From the NCBI GenBank assembly GCA_046351325.1, contig JAXLYR010000008.1, positions 248,001-312,000 on the forward strand: a DNA stretch of 64,000 nt, given 5' to 3'. The number at the start of each line of letters is the position of its first letter. Positions within the stretch are counted from its first letter, which is position 1. This DNA comes from Xiheicaenibacterium sp046351325. GTDB taxonomy: Bacteria > Myxococcota_A > Polyangia > Polyangiales > Polyangiaceae. Below are positions 44,756 to 53,142 of this stretch, one piece after another. The notes under the pieces are model-generated. The model was not told the DNA's origin, made no database searches, and worked only from the letters and a program-made list of their open reading frames with translations. The translations under genes and the position numbers were made by a program.

Positions 44756-46495
44756 ATGCTTGGAACTGCGCTCTTCGGGTCTCGGCCCATGGTGTCCGGT
44801 GTCGTCGCGATCGTCTTCGCTGCTGCCTTCGGCTGCTCTGCGGGGAGCGATCCCCATCCCGGGGGCGGCGGTAGTGGCGGCAGTGGTTCGGGGGCCGGCC
44901 ATTCAGGCGGCCAAGGCTTCGGCGGGGAGGGCTTCGGTGGCAGCGTCGGCGGCGGCTCCAACGGTGGAGTCCCGCAAACCTGTGAAGAGGCGCTCCAGCA
45001 GCAGAGCTACATCGGCTGTGAATATTGGCCGACGATCAGCAGCAACTCCGGTCTCTTCCAGGGATTCGAGTTCGCCATCGTGGCCGCGAATCCGACGCAC
45101 TCGCAGGCCACGGTCACCGTCTCGCGCGGGGGCCAGCAGGTCGCGACAGCCGATGTCGCGCCGAACGAGCTCGCGACCATCAAGCTCCCGTGGGTCGACG
45201 CGCTGAAGGAGCAAGACCCGAATTTCGACGGCTCGGGTGTGGTGTCCGTCACGGCGGTCGACGGCGCCTATCAGGTCACGTCGACCGTGCCGGTGACCCT
45301 CTATCAGTTCAATCCGCTCGAGTTCCAGCTCATCCCCGCACCCGGTGATTGCCCCGACAACCTCGGCACGGGCGAGTGCTTCTCGTACACGAACGACGCC
45401 TCGATCCTATTGCCGACTTCGGCCTTGCGAGACGACTACTACGTGCTCTCGGCCCCGACGCTGCACGGCGACGTCGGCCTCTTCACCCCGCAGTGGATCA
45501 ACCTGCCAGGGTCGATGACGATCACGGCGACGGCCGACAACACCCATGTGACCATCACCTCTTCGGCCTACACCAAACCCGGTAATGGGGTCGGCGCGCT
45601 GACGCCGGGCGGCCAGGGCCAACTCACCCTCAACGCCGGTGACGTCGTGACGATCGTGAGCGCCGACCCGCCCGCACAGGACACTCCGCAGAACGGCAAG
45701 CCCTGCGGATATGACGATAGCCAGCAGGTCTGGCTGTGCCCGACTGCACCCGAATACGACCTCACGGGCACGCGCGTCACGGCCGATCAACCCATCAACG
45801 TGATTGGCGGACACGACTGCACCTTCATGCCGTACAACGCCTTCGCGTGTGATCACCTCGAGGAGAGCATGTTCCCGGTGGCGACGCTCGGGCAGGACCT
45901 GCTCGTCACCGCGCCCCAGGCGGTCTCGGCGATCGACTCCAACCCTGGTCAGCCCGACAACATGTTCGTTCGCGTCCTCTCCGCGGCCGACAACAACAGC
46001 ATCACCTTCGACCCCGCCGTGCACGCGCCCGTCACCCTCAACAAGGGTCAGTGGATCGAGATCGGCCCCGTCACCCAGGACTTCCTCGTCCACGGCACCG
46101 ACAAGATCACCGTCGGCCAATACATGGTCGGTGAGAACTTCAGCGGCGCCTCCGTCGGCGCGGGAGATCCTTCGCTCTCCGTCGCCATCCCGAAGGAGCA
46201 ATATCGGGTCTCGTACACGTTCCTCGCGCCGGTCACTTACACCTACAACTTTGTAAACATCATCGCGCCGCCCGGGGCGACCGTGATGATCGACGGCGCC
46301 GCTGTCCCCGACAGCGAGTTCACCGCGATCGGCTCGACGGGCTTCGGCGTCGCCCGCCACAAGATCACCGGCGGCGCGCACAGCATGACGGCGACCAAGA
46401 ACTTCGGCATCGTCGTCTATGGGTACGGCTCCTATACGAGCTACATGTACCCGGGCGGGTTGAACCTCGAGGACGTCATCATCATCCCGCAGTGA
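44756..46495 (+). CDS. IgGFc-binding-domain lipoprotein
   Basis: About 579 residues. Signal peptide with lipobox AFGCSAG, then a Gly-rich tether (GGGGSGGSGSGAGHSGG) and an extracellular beta-rich region that matches the IgGFc-binding N-terminal domain found in many myxobacterial surface proteins (QGFEFAIVAANPTHSQATVTV near the start, then INVIGGHDC and DHLEESMFPVATLGQDLLVTAP). The name reflects distant similarity to human FCGBP; in bacteria adhesion or matrix roles are assumed. Two ATGs lie 6 bases apart; the GGAGG at 44745-44749 is correctly spaced only for the second, so 44756 is preferred. Confidence 0.87.
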   Translation: MLGTALFGSRPMVSGVVAIVFAAAFGCSAGSDPHPGGGGSGGSGSGAGHSGGQGFGGEGFGGSVGGGSNGGVPQTCEEALQQQSYIGCEYWPTISSNSGLFQGFEFAIVAANPTHSQATVTVSRGGQQVATADVAPNELATIKLPWVDALKEQDPNFDGSGVVSVTAVDGAYQVTSTVPVTLYQFNPLEFQLIPAPGDCPDNLGTGECFSYTNDASILLPTSALRDDYYVLSAPTLHGDVGLFTPQWINLPGSMTITATADNTHVTITSSAYTKPGNGVGALTPGGQGQLTLNAGDVVTIVSADPPAQDTPQNGKPCGYDDSQQVWLCPTAPEYDLTGTRVTADQPINVIGGHDCTFMPYNAFACDHLEESMFPVATLGQDLLVTAPQAVSAIDSNPGQPDNMFVRVLSAADNNSITFDPAVHAPVTLNKGQWIEIGPVTQDFLVHGTDKITVGQYMVGENFSGASVGAGDPSLSVAIPKEQYRVSYTFLAPVTYTYNFVNIIAPPGATVMIDGAAVPDSEFTAIGSTGFGVARHKITGGAHSMTATKNFGIVVYGYGSYTSYMYPGGLNLEDVIIIPQ

Positions 46496-46515
46496 GCGCG
46501 CGGCGCGACGAGCGA

Positions 46516-46546
46516 GGGCCCCACGACCGAAGGACTCGTGGGGCTC
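46516..46546 (+). terminator. Stem-loop after the IgGFc-type gene
   Basis: GCCCCACGA (46518-46526) pairs exactly with TCGTGGGGC (46536-46544), extended by one G-T and one G-C pair, with a 9-base loop. It lies 20 bases after the stop and before the nirS regulatory region. There is no U-tract, so it may stop transcription only weakly or simply stabilise the 3' end. Confidence 0.5.
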
Positions 46547-46566
46547 TGGAGGAAGCGGCTCGCCGC

Positions 46567-46580
46567 ATGACATAAATCAT
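46567..46580. promoter_or_regulatory. Fnr/Dnr-like palindrome upstream of nirS
   Basis: ATGAC-ATAA-ATCAT matches the Fnr/Dnr consensus TTGAT-N4-ATCAA at the core TGA and ATCA positions with correct 4-base spacing. It lies 113 bases upstream of the nirS ATG. The Crp/Fnr-family gene at the end of the same cluster (57710-58465) is the natural candidate to bind it under low oxygen or NO. Only one copy was noticed. Confidence 0.55.
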
Positions 46581-46693
46581 AGGGCCCGCCAGCGTCGGCC
46601 TGGACATGATCCAGATCAGCGACGCGGCGGGCCTCGAGACGCAAGCTGTCTCAACAGCCGGTCTTCAGCAGACTGGCCGGGAAGGAGACAGCA

Positions 46694-48646
46694 ATGCGGA
46701 ACGTGGTCCTCGGATTCGTCGCCTTGACCGCGACCCTGTCTACGGGTTGTTTGCCGGACCCGAAAGAACACTCGACGGCATCCGGGACTGCTGCCAACTC
46801 CGCCCCGAATGGGGGGATGGCGCCTGGAGCAACTACCGACGGCAAGGCGATCTTCGATCAGACCTGCATTGCCTGTCACTCGATCGGGAACGGCGATCGC
46901 ACTGGGCCGGACCTGAAGGACGTGTCGAAGCGACGTGACAAGGCGTGGCTCAGCAAGTGGCTGAAGGACCCCGTCGGAATGGGTCAATCAGACCCTGTCG
47001 GCAAAGAGCTGTTCGCGAAGTTCAAGAACATCCCGATGCCGAACCCCAACCTGAACGACGCGCAGATCGACGCCGTACTCGGCTTCATCGACGCCGAGAG
47101 CGCAAAAGGCGGACAGCCGCTCGAGGTCGCCGAGGTCCTCACTGGCGACAAGTTCGATCAGGCAAAAGGGATCTATTTCAATCGCTGCGCGGGGTGCCAC
47201 GGCACGCTGCGCGCGGGCGCCACTGGACCGAACATCCAGCCCGAGCGAACGAAGAAGATCGGCGGCGAGGCCCTGCGCACGATCCTCACCAATGGGACGC
47301 CCGGCGGTATGCCCGCTTGGGGTCGTGAGAAGGTCCTCACATCCGACGAGATCGCCCTCATGGCGAACTATGTCCAGATGGACCCGCCGTCGCCCCCGGA
47401 GCTGCCACTCGACAAGATCAAGGCGTCTTGGAACCTCATCGTCGCCCCGGACAAGCGCCCCACCAAACCTCAACACAAGCGTAACTGGGAGAACTACTTC
47501 GGCGTCATTTTGAGGGACGCTGGCAAGGTCGCGATCATCGACGGCGACACGAAGGAGCTCCTCACTGTCATCCATACAGGGTTCGCGGTGCACATCCTCC
47601 GCGCCTCCTCGACTGGGCGGTACTTCCTGGCGGTCGGACGCGACGGTCGCATCTCGATGATCGATCTATGGACCGAGACGCCGACGCTGGTCGCTCAGGT
47701 TCAAGGGTGCTTCGACGCGCGCAGCGTCGACGGCAGCAAGGCCCCCGGCTGGGAGGACAAGCTCGTCATCGAGGGCTGCTATTGGCCGCCTCAATATGTC
47801 ATCTACGACGGCGCGACGCTCGAGCCGAAGAGCCTGACGAACGTCCTCGGCACCGCCGTCGACACCAAAGAGGAGCTCAAAGAGGTTCGCGTCGCCGGCA
47901 TCTACGCCATGCACGACGAGCCCATCTGGGCGATCAACCTGAAGGAGAGCGGCTACGTCGCCTTCGTCGACTACTCCAAGCCTGATTATCCGATGGTGCA
48001 GCAAGCGCCGGCCGACCGCTTCTTGCACGACGGCGGCTGGGACCACAGCAAGCGCTTCCTCCTCGTCGCCGCGAACATGCGCAACAAGATCGCGGTCATC
48101 GACGTGAAGAAGAAGGAGACAGTCGCCTTCATCGAGACAGGCACCAAACCCCATCCGGGCCGCGGGGCGAACTGGCTGGACCCCGAGTACGGCTGGGTCA
48201 ACGCTACGACCCATATCGGCGAAGCGAAGATGACCATCTACGGCGCGGACCCGGACAAGCACCCCGAGTCGGCGTGGAAGGTCGTGCGCAAAGTCGACTT
48301 GCCCGCAGCGGGCGGACTGTTCGTCAAGACACATGACAACTCGCCGTGGGTCTGGATGGATTCACCGCTCTCCTCGGACGAGAAGGGGCCGCGCCAGATC
48401 TGCGTCTATTCCAAGAAGGACGCCAAGATCGAGAAGTGCTGGTCACCGACCGACCGCGGTCGAATGGTCCACTTCGAATACGACAAGAAGGGTGAGGAGG
48501 TCTGGGTCAGCCTCTGGGACAAGACTGGAGAGCTCGTCATCTACGACGACAAGACCCTGACCGAGAAGACCCGCATCAAGGGCGATTGGGTCGTCACCCC
48601 GACTGGCAAGTTCAACGTCTTCAATACGGCTCACGACGTCTACTGA
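46694..48646 (+). CDS. nirS: Cytochrome cd1 nitrite reductase NirS with additional N-terminal cytochrome c domain (lipoprotein)
   Basis: A 650-residue protein. Lipobox STGC (Cys about 19) indicates membrane tethering, whereas usual NirS is soluble. Two class I cytochrome c domains follow: heme site CIACH at 58-62 and CAGCH at 165-169. A d1 eight-bladed propeller covers about 240-650, with family blocks AVHILRASSTGRYFLAVGRDGRISMIDLW and FLHDGGWDHSKRF. Canonical NirS has one c domain plus d1, so the first domain is an extra electron-transfer module. It reduces nitrite to NO in the periplasm. A GGAGA ribosome site precedes the ATG. First gene of the denitrification run; an Fnr-like box lies upstream. 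Confidence 0.95.
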   Translation: MRNVVLGFVALTATLSTGCLPDPKEHSTASGTAANSAPNGGMAPGATTDGKAIFDQTCIACHSIGNGDRTGPDLKDVSKRRDKAWLSKWLKDPVGMGQSDPVGKELFAKFKNIPMPNPNLNDAQIDAVLGFIDAESAKGGQPLEVAEVLTGDKFDQAKGIYFNRCAGCHGTLRAGATGPNIQPERTKKIGGEALRTILTNGTPGGMPAWGREKVLTSDEIALMANYVQMDPPSPPELPLDKIKASWNLIVAPDKRPTKPQHKRNWENYFGVILRDAGKVAIIDGDTKELLTVIHTGFAVHILRASSTGRYFLAVGRDGRISMIDLWTETPTLVAQVQGCFDARSVDGSKAPGWEDKLVIEGCYWPPQYVIYDGATLEPKSLTNVLGTAVDTKEELKEVRVAGIYAMHDEPIWAINLKESGYVAFVDYSKPDYPMVQQAPADRFLHDGGWDHSKRFLLVAANMRNKIAVIDVKKKETVAFIETGTKPHPGRGANWLDPEYGWVNATTHIGEAKMTIYGADPDKHPESAWKVVRKVDLPAAGGLFVKTHDNSPWVWMDSPLSSDEKGPRQICVYSKKDAKIEKCWSPTDRGRMVHFEYDKKGEEVWVSLWDKTGELVIYDDKTLTEKTRIKGDWVVTPTGKFNVFNTAHDVY

Positions 48647-48655
48647 GGTGTCGCT

Positions 48656-49864
48656 ATGTTGATGTTGACCGACCTCGTCCGCGTCGCGGCTCGTCTCGCG
48701 CCGCCCGCTGCGCTCGCCGCTGAGAGCCCGCTACGCTTCGGCGCTCGGCCCTCGCGCGGGCGCGGCGCGGGGTTGGTCGTCGTCTGGAATGTCTGCAGGC
48801 ATTGCAACATGACCTGCCCGCATTGTTATGTCGCGGCGGGCGGCAGGCCGTCGCCAGGTGACCTCGACACGGCCGACGCGTTGAAGGTCATCGACGCGCT
48901 CGCGGACGCCTCGGTGTCCACGCTGATCGTGAGCGGTGGGGAGCCGCTCCTGCGTGAGGACGTCTTCACGCTGCTCGAACGCGCCAGGGAGCGGGGGCTC
49001 TCTGTCCAGCTCTCGAGCAATGGTGTGCTCATCGACGCAGAGGTCGCGAGGCGGCTCGGGGAGGTCGGAGTCGCTTACGTTGGAGTAAGTATCGACGGCC
49101 CCGCCGCGCTGAATGACGACTATCGCGGGCTCGAGGGCGGCTTCGATCGCGCCGTCGCCGCGCTCGAGCACGTTCGCGCGGCGGGGCTCCGCGCTGGGCT
49201 CCGTACGACCTTGACCCGGCGAAACCACAGCGTGCTCCCCGACATGCTGGAGCTCGCACGCAAGAAGGCCGATCGCTTCTATGTCTCTCACCTCGTCTAC
49301 GCGGGGCGCGGTCTCAAGATGATGACCGAAGACCTGTCGCGGGCGGAGACTCGCCAGTCGCTCGAGTGGCTGTTCGGCGAGTCCGCGCGCTTGGTCGCGG
49401 AGGGCGATCCGCTGCGGATCGTCACGGGCGGCAACGACTCGGCCTCTCCGCTCTTCCTCCATTGGGTGGAGGACAACTACGGCTCCGAGGCCGGGTCGCG
49501 CGTGCGCGCGCTGCTCCAGCGGCGCGGCGGCAACTCCGCCGGGGAGAAGCTCCTCAACATCGATCATCGGGGCCGCGTGCACCCCGATCAATTCTGGCAG
49601 AGCGCGACGCTCGGCCGGCTGCCCGCGGACCGATTCGAGGACATCCTCGATCACCCGCTCCTCCACGATCTCCGCTCGCGTGAAGACCGTTTGAAGGGGC
49701 GCTGCGCCGATTGCGGTGTTCGCGAGCTCTGTCGAGGTTCGCACCGCGAGCGCGCCGAGGCTGCGTTCGGCGATTTGTGGGCGCCCGACCCTGCCTGCGT
49801 GCTCACCGACGACGAGGTCCATTCACGACTCGAGGGCTCGAGAGAGGGAGTCGCCCATGCGTGA
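48656..49864 (+). CDS. nirJ: Radical SAM heme d1 biosynthesis protein NirJ
   Basis: A 402-residue radical SAM enzyme. The cluster motif CNMTCPHC (CxxxCxxC) lies near 47-54, the GGEP SAM motif near 95, and a C-terminal SPASM-like cysteine set CADCGVRELC near 350-360 binds an auxiliary cluster. NirJ replaces the two propionate side chains of didecarboxysiroheme by oxo groups in heme d1 synthesis. It lies 9 bases after nirS and overlaps nirF by 8 bases, which fixes the assignment over other radical SAM/SPASM maturases such as AhbC/D. Confidence 0.92.
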   Translation: MLMLTDLVRVAARLAPPAALAAESPLRFGARPSRGRGAGLVVVWNVCRHCNMTCPHCYVAAGGRPSPGDLDTADALKVIDALADASVSTLIVSGGEPLLREDVFTLLERARERGLSVQLSSNGVLIDAEVARRLGEVGVAYVGVSIDGPAALNDDYRGLEGGFDRAVAALEHVRAAGLRAGLRTTLTRRNHSVLPDMLELARKKADRFYVSHLVYAGRGLKMMTEDLSRAETRQSLEWLFGESARLVAEGDPLRIVTGGNDSASPLFLHWVEDNYGSEAGSRVRALLQRRGGNSAGEKLLNIDHRGRVHPDQFWQSATLGRLPADRFEDILDHPLLHDLRSREDRLKGRCADCGVRELCRGSHRERAEAAFGDLWAPDPACVLTDDEVHSRLEGSREGVAHA

Positions 49865-51149
49865 TCCGATGAAGCTCCTCTTCGCCTTTGCGGCGCTGTT
49901 CGGTTTGGGCTGCGAAGCGCCGGCGCCGATCGCCGACTCACCGCCTGCCGCGAGCGGACCCGAGGTCCTGCTCGGCGCCGCGGGCGATCCGACGAACGCT
50001 CCTGAGTCGGAGCCGAAGTCCGCGACGCCCGAGCTCTTCGGTTCTTTGGGCACGCGGGTGTTCGTGGTCGAGCGGAGCTCCGGCACGCTCGCGATATACG
50101 ATTATGCGGAGCGCGCGCTCGCGCCTCACCGCATCGAGGGCCTGGCGGATCTGCAGCACGCCACGATGACCTTCAGCCCGAATCTGCGCTGGGGTTTCCT
50201 CGCCACGCGGGGCGGCAAGCTCTACCGCATCGATCTGACGACGGACCAGGTCGACGCGGAGGTCGCGACCTCGTCCAACTCGATCGACAACGCCATATCG
50301 CATGATGGCAAGACGATCGCGGTCGCCGAGTACGTCCCCGGAGGTGTGAGCATCGTGGACGCCGAGTCGATGCAGGTCCGCGCGCATCACGAGGCGACGG
50401 TCGGCGGCGCGAGCTCTCGCGTGACGGGGATGGTCGACGCGCCAGGCAATCGCTTCGTCTGCGTGCTCATCGAGGGCAAGGAGATTTGGATTCTGGACGC
50501 GTCCAAGCCGGACGCGCCCATCATCCATCGAATCCCCTCCGGCGAGGGGATGCCCTACGACGCGATGATCACGCCCGACGGCCGCTATTACGTAGTCGGC
50601 AAGCTCGACGCGGCGAAGGTCGCGGTGCTCGATCTCGCGCACCCCGAGTCTGGTGTCCGCGAGGTCCTGCTCGAGGACGCCGAGATGTTCCGCAAGCGGA
50701 ACACCCCCGCGAAGCTGCCGCATATGGCCTCTTGGGCCGTCGCGGGTGACAACGTGTTCGTCCCGCTGGTCGGCGAGGAGCGGCTGGCCGTGCTCGACGC
50801 GAAGACGTTCGCTTATGTCACGAGCGTGCCGCTCCGCGGACACCCTGTTTACGCGGTGCGCGCGCCTTCGGAGCGGGAGATATGGGTCTCCTTCTCCGGC
50901 GAAGAGGACGATCCCTATATCGACGTTATCGATACGTCGACCCTCGCGGTCACCCACTCCATCAACGTCGGCAAACGCGTCTACCACTTCGACTTCACGC
51001 CGCGCGGCTCCTACGTCGTCGCGACGGCGAACGGCGCTGACTCCCTCGTGCTCGTCGACGCGTCGACCTACGAGGTCGTCGACCGAGAGACGCTGCCGTC
51101 GCCTTCGGGCGTCTTCGGCGTGTGGCGCGCGTTCCGACTGGGGCTTTGA
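49857..51149 (+). CDS. nirF: Heme d1 biosynthesis lipoprotein NirF
   Basis: About 430 residues from ATG 49857. Signal peptide with lipobox LFGLGCEA (Cys about 17), then a linker and a d1-type propeller without cytochrome c motif (TRVFVVERSSGTLAIYDY near the start, later PLVGEERLAVLDAKTF and YHFDFTPRGSYVVATANGAD). This is NirF architecture; NirN would carry a heme c domain. NirF binds late intermediates and is required for heme d1. It overlaps nirJ by 8 bases. The frame is open upstream but only inside nirJ. Confidence 0.92.
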   Translation: MRDPMKLLFAFAALFGLGCEAPAPIADSPPAASGPEVLLGAAGDPTNAPESEPKSATPELFGSLGTRVFVVERSSGTLAIYDYAERALAPHRIEGLADLQHATMTFSPNLRWGFLATRGGKLYRIDLTTDQVDAEVATSSNSIDNAISHDGKTIAVAEYVPGGVSIVDAESMQVRAHHEATVGGASSRVTGMVDAPGNRFVCVLIEGKEIWILDASKPDAPIIHRIPSGEGMPYDAMITPDGRYYVVGKLDAAKVAVLDLAHPESGVREVLLEDAEMFRKRNTPAKLPHMASWAVAGDNVFVPLVGEERLAVLDAKTFAYVTSVPLRGHPVYAVRAPSEREIWVSFSGEEDDPYIDVIDTSTLAVTHSINVGKRVYHFDFTPRGSYVVATANGADSLVLVDASTYEVVDRETLPSPSGVFGVWRAFRLGL

Positions 51150-51169
51150 GGCACGGATTGGAGATCACC

Positions 51170-52252
51170 ATGTCCACGCTCGATATTCCGGCCTCGGTCG
51201 CGGACGACGAGGCAAAGAGGCTCGCCAGGACCATCCAAAAGGGGTTCCCGCTCGAGCGCGACCCTTGGTCGACCCTCGCGCGCGATACCGGATCAGCGCG
51301 CGACGCCGTCCTCGAGACGATGCGGCGCTGGTCGCGGGGCGGAGAGCTGCGCGAGGTCTCTGCCGTGTTCGAGGGCGAGGCGCTCGGCTACGAGAGCGCG
51401 CTCGTCGCGGCCAGCGTGGCCACGGACGATCTCGAGCGCGTGGCCCGCGTCGTGTGCGCGCACCCGACGGTGACTCACTGCTACGAGCGCTCTTATGCGC
51501 GCGCCGGCGCCGCGGGCGCACCGCCGAACCTCTGGTTCACCATCGCGGTGCCTCCGAGGATGGGCCTCGCCGCGACGCTCCACCTCCTCGAGGGTGAAGC
51601 TGGCCAATCGAATGGCGCGTTCATCCCGCTCCGGCGTGGGCGGACCTTCAAGATCGGCGTGTCGTTCGACCTCGAGACGCGCGCCAACGATACAGGGACA
51701 GCGGCCGCACACCCGATCTCCACCTTCACGCCGACGTCGTCCGAAATCTCGATGATCCGTGCGCTCCAGGCGCCGCTCTCTTTGGAGGATGATCCCTTCG
51801 CCGCGCTCGCGACACGCGCTGGGGTGACGCCGACCGAGCTGCTCGACTTCGCGCACAGGGCGCTCGGCGGCCCGATGCGGCGCTACGTCGCGACCTTCCG
51901 CCACAGGAAGCTCGGCGTTCGGGGCAACGGCATGGTCGTTTGGCGAATAGCCGACAATGATCTCGAGAGGGTCGGGCTCACGCTCGCCGGCGCGCGCGAG
52001 GTCAGTCACTGCTATTCACGGCCGCCCTTCAAAGGATTCCCCTATTCGCTCTACTCGATGATTCACGGCCCTGACGAGGCCGCTGTGGTCGAGATCGCAG
52101 AGCGGCTCGCGCGCGAGCTCGCCGTCACGATGGGCGCTGAGCCGGAGTTCGAAATCCTCTTCAGCACCCGAGAGCACAAGAAGACGCGACTTCGGTATTA
52201 CCTGCCGGAGCTCGACGCGTGGTGGGGCGCCCGCGCCGGAGGTGACGCGTGA
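51170..52252 (+). CDS. nirDL: Fused siroheme decarboxylase NirDL (AsnC/Lrp-like)
   Basis: About 360 residues from ATG 51170 (GGAG ribosome site at 51160); an upstream in-frame start would overlap nirF. Two AsnC/Lrp-like units are fused. Unit 1 (about 1-165) ends its first block with THCYERSY followed by LWFTIAVPP; unit 2 (about 185-360) has SHCYSRPPFKGFPYSLYSMIHG. These are the signatures of the D/H-like and L/G-like siroheme decarboxylase subunits, which remove the acetate carboxyls of siroheme on the way to heme d1. A single fused protein here replaces the separate D, L, G and H genes of Pseudomonas. The next gene overlaps by 4 bases. Confidence 0.92.
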   Translation: MSTLDIPASVADDEAKRLARTIQKGFPLERDPWSTLARDTGSARDAVLETMRRWSRGGELREVSAVFEGEALGYESALVAASVATDDLERVARVVCAHPTVTHCYERSYARAGAAGAPPNLWFTIAVPPRMGLAATLHLLEGEAGQSNGAFIPLRRGRTFKIGVSFDLETRANDTGTAAAHPISTFTPTSSEISMIRALQAPLSLEDDPFAALATRAGVTPTELLDFAHRALGGPMRRYVATFRHRKLGVRGNGMVVWRIADNDLERVGLTLAGAREVSHCYSRPPFKGFPYSLYSMIHGPDEAAVVEIAERLARELAVTMGAEPEFEILFSTREHKKTRLRYYLPELDAWWGARAGGDA

Positions 52253-53043
52253 GCGCCGGCGACGGGGGTGTCGGCGGCGGTCGTGGGATCGTGCGGCTCG
52301 TGGGCGCTGGACCAGGCGACCCCGAGCTGCTCACGGTGAAGGCTCTTCGGTATTTGCGGAACGCCGACGCGGTCGTCTACGACGCCCTCGTCCCCGAGGC
52401 TTTTCTCGAGTTCGCGCGCACGGACGCGATCAAGGTCAACGTCGGCAAGCGCGCCAGCCGCCACACCCTGCCGCAGGACGAGATCAACGCTGTCCTCGTA
52501 TCGCTCGCGCGGCAGGGACTCGACGTCGTACGCCTCAAAGGGGGAGATCCCTTCGTGTTCGGGCGCGGCGCAGAGGAGGCCCTCGCGTTGGCCAACGCCG
52601 GTATCGCCTTCGAGGTCGTGCCTGGGGTCACGTCGGGGACTGCAGTCCCCGCGGCGGCCGGTATCCCCGTAACCCATAGGGATGTAGCGCGGACTGTAAC
52701 GTTCTTCACGGCGCACACCTCGCGGGACGGGAGCGACCCAGTCGACTATGCGGCGCTCGGCCGATTGAATGGAACCCTCGTCGCCTTCATGGGGCTCGGG
52801 CGCCTCGACGAGGTCGCGCGCGGGCTGCGCGAGGCAGGTCGGCGCGCCGATTTGCCAGTCGCGGTGATCTCTCGAGGCACGACGCCGAGCCAGACCGTCG
52901 TCTTCGGAACGCTGGAAGACATAGCTGCCCGCGCTCGAGCGGCCGCCGTCGAGGCGCCCGCGCTCGTCGTCATCGGCGAGGTCGTCGAGCTCTCTGCCCA
53001 CCTCGCGGTCAACGCGCTCATAGGTTCTACCACCGACTCTTGA
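52249..53043 (+). CDS. nirE: Uroporphyrinogen-III C-methyltransferase (NirE/CobA type)
   Basis: A 264-residue SUMT starting at GTG 52249 (GTGA overlap with nirDL). Signature motifs: VGAGPGDPELLTVKALR near 18-34, VVRLKGGDPFVFGRG near 90-104 and GIPVTHRDVA near 138-147. It makes precorrin-2, the precursor of siroheme and hence of heme d1, using two SAM. The dehydrogenase/ferrochelatase step must come from elsewhere. Naming it nirE rather than cobA rests on its place in the heme d1 cluster; the product is chemically the same. It also could feed the siroheme reductase at 23122. Confidence 0.92.
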   Translation: MSAGDGGVGGGRGIVRLVGAGPGDPELLTVKALRYLRNADAVVYDALVPEAFLEFARTDAIKVNVGKRASRHTLPQDEINAVLVSLARQGLDVVRLKGGDPFVFGRGAEEALALANAGIAFEVVPGVTSGTAVPAAAGIPVTHRDVARTVTFFTAHTSRDGSDPVDYAALGRLNGTLVAFMGLGRLDEVARGLREAGRRADLPVAVISRGTTPSQTVVFGTLEDIAARARAAAVEAPALVVIGEVVELSAHLAVNALIGSTTDS

Positions 53044-53049
53044 TGTCCA

Positions 53050-53078
53050 GTCGACCACGCCATTCGGAGGTGGTCGAC
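53050..53078. terminator. 9-bp inverted repeat between nirE and norC
   Basis: GTCGACCAC (53050-53058) and GTGGTCGAC (53070-53078) are exact reverse complements with an 11-base loop, starting 6 bases after the nirE stop. No U-tract follows. It may attenuate read-through into the nor genes, protect the nir mRNA end, or act as an operator for norC, which starts 64 bases later. Confidence 0.45.
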
Positions 53079-53142
53079 CTACGCCAGTCTCTCTCTCTCG
53101 CACCGCCGGCCGGCCCAATCGAGCCCGGCGCTGGAGGCTTTC

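Noticed and set aside
45407..46573. 388-codon minus-strand open frame opposite the IgGFc-type gene
   Set aside because: Asp/Val/Arg/Gly-rich shadow without family features; it would also run through the nirS upstream hairpin.
48656..49864. Assignment of the radical SAM gene as AhbC/AhbD (alternative heme pathway)
   Set aside because: The SPASM-like cysteine pattern would allow it, but flanking nirS and nirF with an 8-base overlap favour NirJ.
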